64,000 bases of DNA, taken from Entoloma clypeatum (taxonomy: Eukaryota; Basidiomycota; Agaricomycetes; Agaricales; Entolomataceae). Location: the NCBI GenBank assembly GCA_963565915.1, contig OY751488.1:1674001-1738000 (forward strand), written 5' to 3'. Under the pieces are notes generated by a model that saw only the letters and a list, made by a program, of their open reading frames with translations, was not told the DNA's origin and ran no database searches. Below are positions 54,495 through 64,000 of the stretch, piece after piece. The translations under genes were made by a program, and so were the position numbers. How positions within the stretch are numbered: position 1 is the first letter of the stretch; each line of letters starts with the position of its first letter.

Positions 54495-57382
54495 ATCAGC
54501 TTTGTTGATGACTACACGTCACACGCCTGGATCTCTTTATTGAGACTAAAATCCGATGCACACTCTGCACTTCGTGATTTTAATGCCATGGTTAAAAACC
54601 AATTCAATACGACAATTAAAACTTGGCGTTTTGATGGCGGCGGTGAGTTTGTCCCTTTCCAAGCAGATATGCGTGAGATGGGAATCCAGGGTGAAGTTAC
54701 TGTGCCGCACCAGCCACAACAAAACGGTCGAGCGGAACGTTTTAACAGAACTTTAATGGATAAAGCACTTGCTATGTTGCATGATGCTTGCCTACCCGAA
54801 ATATGGATTCAATTTGCGGTAGAACATGCACTTCACTTGTATAACCGAACTCCATTGAAAAGACATGGATGGCTTACTCCGTATGAGTCCCTTAAAAAGG
54901 AAAAGCCTGATGTGTCGAACCTACACGTTTTTGGATGTGGTGCTTACGTCTTTCTTCCAAAAGAAATTCGTACTACCACCGCTAAATGCGGATCCCAAAC
55001 AACGTAGTCTTCATAGGTGTCACAGCAATGTTTGATGAACAGCTGTTCCCAAAATGTTCTACAATGAACAAAATACCTTCGATAACACAATACCATGATC
55101 CAACATCAGACGATATGGGAAACGATGATGCAAATGGACATGATGGCCCGTCTGATTTACCAACCGACGATTTCCATTCGGAAGAAAATGATGCACATGG
55201 TCCTGGCGGTTCACATTACCCGTCTAATCCAGGAACCCATGATGACAATCATAACCTCCCTGATACAAATAGCGACCAAACTGGTCAGCTTCCCGAAGTT
55301 TCCAGTCAGACTTCTGATGGAACAAACAGACAGGACACCGCTGAGAATCAGCAGTGGGTTCCCCGGACTCGCAATCCAGGGAAACGTGTGCGCATAGATG
55401 CACCAAACGATGATCGTACCTTACCAGGTGATTATCGTCCACAAACTGATCGTCCTCGTCGTACTCGGGTTATACCCCAGCATCCTGGAAATGTTTACGG
55501 GAATAGCCCGGCTGAGGCCTTGTGTCAAAATCAGCGTGATTGGAGCAGAACCGTTCAGGAGGATTCACGGCGATATGCCTATAATCCCCGATCGGAGACC
55601 AGACCCCAGCAATCTGGCGCTGTTCCATCAACTAGCTCCGCTGATCCTCAGATGTACCAGAACAATTCCAATCCAAATTCGGATATAGATATGGAGGAAT
55701 TACTCTATATTAGGGAAGGGGGAGGACAGTCACAAATGCTTGCGCACTTGCTATCTAAAGCAATCCCTGCATATGACGAAATTCCACAAGACCCAAAGTC
55801 TTGGCAAATGAAGGACATAAATAAGCTACCTGAAAAGGAAAAGCTTGAATGGAAAGCAGCATGCCGTGAGGAACTAGAAGCCCTCCGGAAGCGCAATGTC
55901 TTTAAGTTGGTTGACCTACCTAAAGGTCGTAAAACCATCAGAAATCGATGGGTATTCGACGTCAAAACTGACGGACGAAAGAAGGCACGACTCGTTGCCA
56001 AGGGTTTCTCACAGATCGAGGGTATCGATTTTGATGAGATCTTCTCACCTGTGATACGTTTCGAGACTATCCGAATCCTCTTCGCCGTAGCTGCGCTTGA
56101 AGGATGGGTGATTGAAGGAGTAGATGTCAAATCAGCTTTTCTCTATGGAGAGCTCGATGAGGAAATCTATATGAATCAACCCGAAGGCTTTGTTGTCAAA
56201 GGCCAAGAACGGAAGGTCATCCGTTTATTAAAAGCACTCTATGGCCTTAAACAGGCTGCAAGAGCGTGGTGGATCGCGCTCAATGCATCAATGGAGAAGC
56301 TAGGTTTTACTCGATGTAGAACTGACTCAGGCGTCTTTGTTTACCACAACAAACAATCAGGTGATTTGATAATCGCTTTGATCTATGTTGATGACGGCCT
56401 GTTCATGGGATCAAACCCAGATCTTGTTCGCAAGATAAAATCTGACTTTAAAAATAAATGGGAAAGTCGTGATCTTGGTATTGCTAAAGAATTCTTGCGT
56501 ATGAGAATACGACAAGATTCGGAAAAGCAGATCGTAACAATCGATCAGTCAGAATACCTGAAGAAGATCATTAAGCGCTTTGGCTTAGAAAATGCAAAGG
56601 CTGCTGACACTCCACTCCCAAAGGGTTATTACCCTGCACCAAATGAGGGGGAGGTGGATCCCACACTCAAAACAAGGTACCAAATGATCATTGGATCGTT
56701 GTTGTACTTGTCCATTGGAACGAGACCGGACATTGCTTTTGCAGTTGCAAAAATGTCACAAATGTCTGCAAACCCTTCCAAAGAGCATGAGAAATACGCT
56801 CTGCGGATTATCAGATATCTTGTCGGTACTCAAGACTATTCTATAATCTATGATGGTCGATCCAAAGCTTCCTTTGAAGCATGGACAGATTCAGACTGGG
56901 CATCAGACCCATCTGATAGAAAGTCCCAATCGGGATATTTCCTTAAGCTTGCAGGAGGACTTGTTCTTTGGAAAAGTCGCAAGCAAAAGACAGTGGCACA
57001 TTCGTCCACTGAGGCGGAGATGGTTGCTGCCAGTGAATGTTCGCAGGAGTGCGAATGGGTTACTCATCTCTTCAAAGAGCTTGGACTACAGGACATTACC
57101 AAAATGCCGTTCCATGTAGATAACCAAGGCGCGATTTTCAATGCGCAAAACCCAGTCACTGAAGGCAGAACCAAACATATAGCAATCCATCACTTTGCTA
57201 TACGCGATAGAGTTCAAGATGGATTGATCGAACCACGGTTCGTTCCAGGAACTGAGAATCCGGCTGATATGTTTACCAAGCCACTTGGTCGCCAGGAATT
57301 TGAGAAATTCCGTGCTCTACTCCGGATGGAGTTTAAAGAGCCTTATACTCCACTTACGAAACCTACCCGGGATTCTAAGTGA
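54495..57382 (+). pseudogene. Copia-C pol, second part (integrase core, RT, RNase H), internally deleted
   Basis: The integrase core continues with DDYTSHAW, FDGGGEFVPF and QQNGRAERFNRT. Near 54984 the frame jumps from LPKEIRTTTAK to MRIPNNVVFIGVTAMFDE. Against Copia-A about 20-25 residues are missing there and the frame changes. From 54986 the frame is open through reverse transcriptase (KARLVAKGFSQ, IYVDDGLF) and RNase H (WTDSDWASDP, SSTEAEMVA) to 57382. A long acidic Asn/Gln/Asp-rich linker (55090-55700) separates integrase from reverse transcriptase. Confidence 0.9.
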
Positions 57383-57389
57383 GGGGGAG

Positions 57390-57738
57390 TGTTGAACATA
57401 TCGCCAGATATGTCGCACCATGTGCTTGTCACAGGAAGTGACTATAAGTCACTATTACCATATATGTAAGTTTATGGTACAACCACGGACGCATGACTTG
57501 TTTATGCATTGTTTGTACAATGGTCCGTGCGCATATTGGATTAGTATAAATACCCATGTATTTAGTACGATGAATCCTAACTTCTTGAACACCCCAGTTC
57601 TTTGAGTTAACTAACAAGCTAGTATAGCTTCTAGATTCCCTTTAGTTACTCTTAACCAGGTTAGTTGAGCTTCCACTATGCCTTCGTACCGCTACGTCTT
57701 GAGCGCCCTTTGGGCAGCCTACGTCGGTTACATCATTA
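57390..57738 (+). repeat. 3' LTR of Copia-C (349 bp)
   Basis: Identical to the 5' LTR in my comparison. It carries the first 20 codons of the accessory ORF a second time. Confidence 0.94.
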
Positions 57739-60700
57739 CCTGCCTTTCACAAGGAAAGAAAGATTTGGATTAGGGACGACGACATGGCTCTAGGCTCCAT
57801 CCACCTCAAAGTCTCCGAGGCAATCAGGAGGCACATCAAGGACGCCAAGTCCTCAAAAGACGCCTGGACGTCGTTGAAGGACGCATATTCAAAAGTCTCC
57901 CCTGCCACCATATTTGGCGATTTCAAAGCTGCAGCCTCTTTCAAACTGTCTGGTCGGGACCCTGTGCCGGAAATCGAGCACCTTGGGTCACTCTTTGCTC
58001 GCCTTAGCGACTCAAAATTCGTTGTGCCTGATCTGATGCAGGCAATGATCTTGGCAAGTGCCATTCCTGATGCTTGGTCGTCTCTCTCCACCGCCCTCTT
58101 TCAGGTCTACAATGCCAATGACTTCACATGGCAGGCCGTCACCAACAGCATCGTTTCAGAGTACAGGCGCAAGTATGCGATAGGGTCTACTCAGGCGTCC
58201 AACGAGCAGGCCCGGAAAATCTCCGGGACTAAGCGGAAGGGGCAAGACCCCAAATGGGAAAAGCAGACAGCGCCGAGTACCTCGCAGAACAATGCTGATG
58301 AGCAGCCTAACTCGACCAAACCAAGTACCACTTCTGAAAAGAAGAAGGGAAAGGGACGCTGGCACAACCAGAAAAAGCGCGCCAACAACGCAGACAACGA
58401 CTCCGACCACGTTGAGGAGATGGTCGAGTTCATCGCACCAGCCATTGAGCAACCCCCTCGTCATCCTGCTCCTTGTCATGCACCGTCTTTCACCACCGTA
58501 ACCAGTTGTGGAAAGACTTCCTTTACTGTACAACCTGAGTCAGAAAGGATGCAGTCACTACTGCAACGCATGAACCCGCCTCCTTCTCAGTACACCAGGC
58601 TTCCTTCCGGAAAGCCGTCAGCATGGAAAAAGAATGAGAGGGTGAGAAAACTCGCCCGAGAAATTGGCGCCCGACCCTCTGGGTCAAATCTTTGTATCTT
58701 GGACACCATCATCCCAGACATTGACGAGAGGCCAGCAAAACAGCGTTGAGTTACTCCGCTGTTAGACCAATCGCTGAAGATGATGGACATCGACCAGGAA
58801 CGGATGGGGCCGGATGAGTTTGATTATGAGATAGAACTTGACGGTCCGTCAAACCCTTTTCTTAAACCTTACCAAATGCGGAAAGCTAATTATGCCTCTC
58901 AACAGATGTATAATATATTAGCTAGTACCACTACAGAGTGCGTAGATCACTTCAGCAGTGATCTACACAAAAAATATATTAAACATTTTGCCTCTTGCAC
59001 ACACTGTAAGGAAAAAGAACGCGCGCAGTGGATATTAGACTCCGGCGCCTCGTTACACTTCACCTATGAGTTTAAAGACTTCGCATACTATAGACCTCTC
59101 ACAGTCAAGTGATTTGTCCAAACTGCAGCTCAAGGGAAGAAACTGGAAATATTAGGAGTTGGGGCCGTTCCAGTACGGCATACGGGGAAATTAAAACCCA
59201 TCTTCTCAGACCGGTATTCTACATTCCGGACATGGACACATGCCTATTGTCCCTAGGCGTCTTCCTTAACCATGGTTACAAAGTAGACAGGACTTGTGGA
59301 GAAATCAATATCTCCAAAGGGCTGAACAAAATCCAGTTTTCGCCCCATATCCTTGGTCAAACCATTTACTGGTTAGACACTGAAATACGCTATGATCAGA
59401 TCCATGCGATCTCGAGCAAAATTACTGTCGAAACATGGCACAAGCGTCTTGGTCACCCAAACGATCAAGCTCTTCGAAAGATTCCCACCAGTACCAAAGG
59501 GGTACCTGAGACACTAGTACGTGAGAAACCACAGGAAAGTTGTACAGGTTGCCTCAAAGGGAAAATGCCGAATCAATCATACCCCAATTCAATGACAAGG
59601 GCAACCAAAACTTTCAATCTCATCCATTCCGATCTTAAACAGATATCCATGGCATCTTACCATAAATACAAATATTTCCTTACGTTTTTGGACGACTTTT
59701 CATCCCACGTCTGGGTCGTCTTGCTTAGAAAGAAGTCTGATGCCATTACGGCACTGAGACAATTTCTTGCGATGATCCAGAATCAGTTCGCTGCTACTCC
59801 TAAGAAGTGGCGAGTTGATGGTGGTGGAGAATTCGACGAATATAAGGATGTACTTGCCGATCATGGAATTCTGATCAACATCACGCTCCCATATCAGCAT
59901 CAGCAGAATGGTAGAGCAGAAAGGATCAATCGAACTCTATGGGAAAAATCTCAGGCCTTGCGCTTCGACGCATGTTTACCACCTATGTGGTGGGAATTCT
60001 GTTTGGAACATGCAGCGTTCCTCTACAACAGAACCCCCATGCAGTGTCTTGAATGGAAAACCCCTTACTTCAGGGTGACTAATGAGATCCCCGACATGTC
60101 AAGTGTCAGAGTCTTCGGATGCCAGGCATATGTATATATCCCAAAAGAGAAACAGAGAAACTCCCTGGAATCCAGATCACGATTGATGATTTATCTCGGA
60201 TCAAAACCAGGGGTCAAAGGATACCGTTTCATGGATCCTGAGACCAATATGATTTTCATGGGTGGGAAAGCGATCTTTGACGAGAGCAAGTACCCTAGAT
60301 GCCACATCGACCCTTTGCCAGAAAACCATCCAGAAATGGAAAACCCAGAACCGGCTGATGAGTTTGAGGACCTCATCCCCAGAAATGATGACAATGACAG
60401 TCATAACAAAACACCTCACAACCCTGTTCCTACTGGACAGGATCACCCTGAATGAGACAATGACTTGCTGTCTAACGAGCCTGACGACGATCCACGAGTA
60501 CCCACTCGGGAACCTGAACAAGTACCAGATCGACCGATCAGAGAACGACGAGTTTGGAAGATGTCAGGTAGCATCTATGGGGAAGACACTCCCGCTTCTG
60601 ATCTTGAAAAACTAGATCAAAGACGGAGATTAGGCGGTCAAACGGCATGGATTAATGATCTCCTAATGGAGGCAATCTCTATCCAGGTGGGCATCATCGA

Positions 60701-62243
60701 AATGTCACACAAAGATATATACACTCTTCCAAACAAAGAAGATTGGTATGCGGCAGAACGAAAAGAGCTAGACATGCTCAAAAGCCACGGGGTGATCACG
60801 GAGTTAGTACCCCTACCTACAGGGAGCAAAGCTCTAAGGAACAAATGGGTTTACAACGAAAAATCCGACGGGCATTTGAAAGTGCGCCTTGTTGCAAAAG
60901 GTTTCTCACAGGTAGAAGGGATCGACTTTGATCAGATCTTCTCACCAGTAGTGAGGTACGAGTCCGTCTGGTTGATTCTGGCATTGACAGCCCTTGAAGA
61001 GTGGTTCATGACATTCTTGGACGTCTCATCAGCCTTCCTCTATGGAAGACTCCGTGAGGTAATTTACATGCGACAGCCTGAGGGTTACATAGTAAAAGGG
61101 AAAGAACACTTTGTGTACCAGCTATACAAAGCCCTATACGGACTCAAGCAGGCCACATTAGCCTGGTGGAGAGAACTCGATTCCTCCATGAAAAAGCTCG
61201 GTTTTGTCCGGCTACACTCCAATGCGGGAGTTTTTATTCACACAAGTACCAAAGGGGAAATTGTGATCACTGTCATTTATGTCAATGACTCTGCTTTTCT
61301 CGGCACAAACTGGGAATACACGCTAGAGAAAAAGAAGGCCTTCATGACAACATGGGAATGTAGGGACCTAGGGCATCTGGTGTCTGATGGGGAACCGAAG
61401 GAATTTCTCTCAATCCAAATAAGGCAACATGGGAAGAGGATCTTTATTGATCAAGTACCTTACCTTGAGAAAATTCTCACACATATGGGGATGAGCGAAT
61501 CCAATGCCACCCATACCCCACTCCCGACGGGCTACAAACCCATGAAGTCTGAAGATGAACCCAATGCGGAACTCAGATCCAAGTACCAATCTGTTATCGG
61601 ATCACTATTGTACTTAATGATTGGGACAAGACCTGACATTTGTTTCGCCATGATCAAAATGTCCCAATTCTCCGCAAACCCTACCAAACGCCATTTAGAA
61701 GTGGCTAGGGATATTTGCAGGTATTTGAGGGCAACAAAAGATTACACGATCATGTACGATGGTGATTCTGGGAAAGGAATCTACGCATTTACAGACTCCG
61801 ATTGGGCATCAGATGAAAACACCAGGAAGTCCACCACTGGTTACTTCATATCACTGGCATCTGGAGCAGTAACATGGGTTTCATCAGCACAGAAAACCAT
61901 TGCCCTCTCTTCCACAGAAGCAGAATACATGGCGCTATCAGATTGCAGTCGCGCAGTAACATGACTTAGAAGCATGCTTGCCGAACTTGGAATGCAGATC
62001 AGATCAGTCCTGATCTATGGAGATAACAATGGCTCTGTCTTTATCGCATCCAACCCTGTAACTGAAAAGCGGTCCAAGCACATCGATGTGCGATTCCACT
62101 TCGTCAGAGAAAAAGTATCCGAAGGCATCATTACGGTCGAATTCATTGAAGGAGTGAATAACCCTGCAGACCTTTTAACTAAGAATCTGGGGAAAATCCT
62201 CTTTAACAAGTTTATCCCGTACTTTGGACTACTTAAAAATTAG
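57739..62243 (+). pseudogene. Copia-A copy 3 gag-pol, main part, four stops and one frameshift
   Basis: Resumes gag after Copia-C. Stops are TGA 58747-58749, TGA 59110-59112 (CGA in copy 1), TGA 60453-60455 and TGA 61962-61964 (TGG in other copies). A 7-base deletion near 59182, in the VPVRHTLNGE segment, shifts the frame. Domain order is as in copy 2. The RT motif reads YVND (61281-61289) where copy 1 has GTC GAT GAC, a CpG to CpA change that removes a catalytic aspartate. Confidence 0.93.
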
Positions 62244-62313
62244 GCGAAGAAAAAAAGTACCTATATGGGAAAAAGTAAGATGTATTTAGAAGTATGTACT
62301 AAATATGGGGGGG

Positions 62314-62621
62314 TGTTGAAACTTTTCCATCACATAGATTAGATTAGATTAGATTATATCACGTGACCTTAGACATCTTCGATTACATACTTATTTGGTT
62401 GGTACAAACAGTAGTACGGTATATAAGACCAGGAAACTGATAATATCAATAAGTTGTCTCTTGACTCTTAACCAGCTCCATTGCTCTTACCAGCCTCAAC
62501 CGCTCTCACCAGTCCCACCCTTCTCAACCAAGTAAGTGACTAGAACGGTAGAGTAGAGTACTTCCACTGTAGCTGTGTTGCTCAGTACATCTGCGGCTAG
62601 CGCCCAGGTGGAACTTCAACA
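62314..62621 (+). repeat. 3' LTR of Copia-A copy 3 (308 bp)
   Basis: Follows the purine tract ATATGGGGGGG and ends TTCAACA, then TAGAG. Confidence 0.95.
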
Positions 62622-62626
62622 TAGAG

Positions 62627-62696
62627 TACATCTGCTACCATCTGCTTGCCTTTGCCATGCCTCAGGTGCTGCCTCCAGACCGCCTCCACCTCTCCA
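62627..62696 (+). repeat. Right direct repeat of the small LTR element, second part
   Basis: Continues the copy begun at 44358; it matches 41858-41927 with about one difference and ends CTCTCCA. Confidence 0.72.
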
Positions 62697-62895
62697 TTGG
62701 AAACAGTCAACCTCTCTGACAGCTGCTTCGACGTCTGAACAATGAAAGGAGTTCCACGAGTGGAAAGAGAGACACTTGAAAGCATGCAGTGCAATCATCT
62801 TATCTCTGGTGGAATCTGTAAAACATGAGGTTACAGCTTTCCAGACTTTGAAAGAGGTTTGGTGTTACGGACTCTATGGTATGAGGACCACATCA
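62697..62895 (+). pseudogene. Copia-D gag, continuation
   Basis: Plus-strand reading gives KQSTSLTAASTSEQ, a stop, then FHEWKERHLKACSAIILSLV and HEVTAFQTLKEVW, the conserved helical core of copia gag, ending near LYGMRTTSY. It joins the piece at 41661-41782. The Tc1-like element starts at the following TA (62896-62897). Confidence 0.72.
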
Positions 62896-62897
62896 TA

Positions 62898-64000
62898 CAG
62901 TGCCTCACAAAACTGATTCAATGTTTGTTGCTTTTTAAATACCTTCAAGATAACTCTGCAAAGAATACCAATTGAATTAAACCTTTGGTATACAATTGAA
63001 AGCCCTACTTCAGGGCTTTCAGAATATAAAGGAATCATATGATTTAGATCAGAATCCATGGAGATATGATTGAATTAAATCAGCAACTCATTGAATCAGT
63101 TTTGTGAGTACCTATGGCAATTATCAGAATCAAATGCTTCACTGGTTGTATGGTAACCAGTTGTCATGACTTACTGATGGAACTTGAATAGAACCCTGAT
63201 GGGTTGTCAAGGAAAGTTGTATAAGAAGAATCCAACCTCAACAGCCTCCATAATTAATCATGCGCCCTATCTCCTCTTCCCACAAGGAAAACATTCTTTC
63301 TCTGGCCTCCAATGGTCACTCCACTTGTCATATTGCCTCTAACCTGGGTGTCAGCCAACCAACTGTCTCCAGAGTGCTTCAGAATCTTCTTCCTCATCAC
63401 AATCTCTCTTCTGGTGGTCGTCCATCCAAGCTTTCTCCCACCAACACATGTTGAAACATACTTTCACAAATCACCTCAGGGAGAGCCTCCAATGCTGTGC
63501 AGGCTACCAAACACATCAACACTGTCATCTCCAATCCTGTCTCCCCAGAAACTGTGAGAAGGGTTCTCAGAAAACATGAATTCAAGGCTGTAACAAAGAA
63601 GAAAAGACCTTTCTTAAAGGCCATACATCAGAAGAGGCAGTTGGCACTTGCTATGAAGCACAGGAAATGGACAGTGGAGGACTGGAAGAGGGTCATTTGG
63701 TCAGATGAGACCAAAATCAACAGGTTTGGGTCAGATGGCAAGGAATGGGTCTGTAAAAAGAAGGTGAGGGGCTTATTGAAAGAGAGATTCAGGGCACAGT
63801 CAAGTTTGGGGGAGGAAATATTATGGTTTGGGGTTGTATGGGTTGGGAAGGTGTGGGGAGACTTGCAGAGGTTGAGGGGAGGATGGATGCTGATCAGTAT
63901 GTGTCCATTTTGGAGGACAATTTGCTGCCCAGCATGGAGGAGAGTGGAATCTCTGAAGAGGAGATCATTTTTCAGCAGGACAATGACCCCAAGCACACCT
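62898..64000 (+). mobile_element. Tc1-like DNA transposon, cut by right window edge
   Basis: The 5' end CAGTGCCTCACAAAACTG follows a TA dinucleotide. The first 20 bases after CAGTGC (62904-62923, CTCACAAAACTGATTCAATG) recur as an exact inverted copy at 63089-63108, so the terminal region has a bipartite repeat about 210 bp long. A hairpin TGAAAGCCCT/AGGGCTTTCA lies inside it at about 62998-63023. The transposase starts at 63260. The 3' end is outside the window. Confidence 0.82.
63260..64000 (+). pseudogene. Tc1-like transposase, partial and broken
   Basis: N-terminal helix-turn-helix (ILSLASNGHSTCHIASNLGV, SQPTVSRVL) with a GRPSKL linker, then the catalytic domain: first Asp in VIWSDETK (63704-63706), GGGNIMVWGCMGWEG, and QQDNDPKHT at the window edge (Asp at 63979-63981). 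A TGA at 63452-63454 (probably from CGA) and a one-base frameshift near 63785 break the frame. Similarity to the Tc1/mariner family is clear from motifs. Confidence 0.9.

Larger units (their letters stand above)
45337..57738 (+). mobile_element. Copia-C, Ty1/copia element with an extra ORF upstream of gag
   Basis: Identical 349-bp LTRs at 45337-45685 and 57390-57738. Target duplication CCTGC at 45332-45336 and 57739-57743. Primer-binding site at 45686, polypurine tract GAGGGGGAG at 57381-57389. Net length is 6.6 kb after removing Copia-A copy 4 (48712-54489). It carries an accessory ORF (45625-46461), gag (46551-47708) and pol (47626-48711 plus 54495-57382). Pol has an internal deletion near 54984, so the copy is defective. 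The LTRs end in TA rather than CA. Confidence 0.94.
44433..62621 (+). mobile_element. Copia-A copy 3, full length but split by Copia-C
   Basis: 308-bp LTRs at 44433-44740 and 62314-62621, target duplication TAGAG at 44428-44432 and 62622-62626. Net length is about 5.8 kb once Copia-C (inserted at 45336/57739) is removed. Plus orientation, opposite to copies 1, 2 and 4. The two LTRs differ at about three positions, two of them CpG transitions in the 5' LTR. The target lies in the right direct repeat of the small LTR element. Confidence 0.95.

Noticed and set aside
62597..62798. Minus-strand frames of 60-65 codons read as a gene
   Set aside because: The plus strand of the same bases carries the Copia-D gag core in phase with its other half at 41661-41782.

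Overview
The window is a repeat-dominated piece of a fungal nuclear genome, almost certainly a basidiomycete (Agaricomycetes type). The few host genes are broken by many 47-90 base GT-AG introns, there is a 14-exon laccase, and the transposons are Ty1/copia, chromodomain Ty3/gypsy and Tc1 types. About 13.5 kb (about 17.9-31.4 kb) is a gene island; most of the rest is transposable elements inserted into one another.

Left block (1-17731). Copia-A copy 1 (minus strand, cut by the window edge) and Copia-B (6823-11656, plus strand) are inserted in one decayed gypsy element, of which 5449-6822 and 11657-11724 remain. Copia-A copy 2 (11940-17726, minus strand) lies just beyond. It is intact, with identical 311-bp LTRs, a target duplication GTATG and one uninterrupted 1575-residue polyprotein.

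Gene island (17943-31365). A short Spt5-like acidic fragment is followed by an F-box/WD40 ubiquitin-ligase adaptor, a tandem duplication carrying a 61-residue secreted-protein gene and its dead paralogue, a laccase, a TPR/J-domain co-chaperone, a tRNA-Ile(AAU), an unknown 231-residue protein, and a decayed tRNA-Ile on the opposite strand. Exon models were assembled by hand from splice sites and conserved motifs.

Middle (31366-40978). Unrecognised proline-rich reading frames come first. Then comes a complete chromoviral gypsy element (32792-39301, minus strand, target duplication TGTAC). Its primer site is complementary to the presumed 5' end of its own transcript, and it has an extra 122-codon reading frame after pol. 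A roughly 1.2-kb foldback repeat follows.

Right block (40979-62897). This is a five-level nest. A Copia-D remnant holds a small LTR element that carries a KEG-repeat ORF. Copia-A copy 3 sits in that element's 3' LTR, Copia-C sits in the gag of copy 3, and Copia-A copy 4 sits in the pol of Copia-C. Four of these insertions carry matched target duplications; that of the small LTR element is imperfect. A Tc1-like transposon then interrupts Copia-D and runs off the right edge.

The best candidate for something undescribed is in Copia-C: a 278-codon reading frame upstream of gag. It starts inside the 5' LTR, reads through the primer-binding site, and encodes two hydrophobic segments plus a CxxC-rich domain. 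A second theme is decay by CpG to TpG/CpA change. It explains most in-frame stops (CGA to TGA) and the loss of catalytic aspartates in four different elements.
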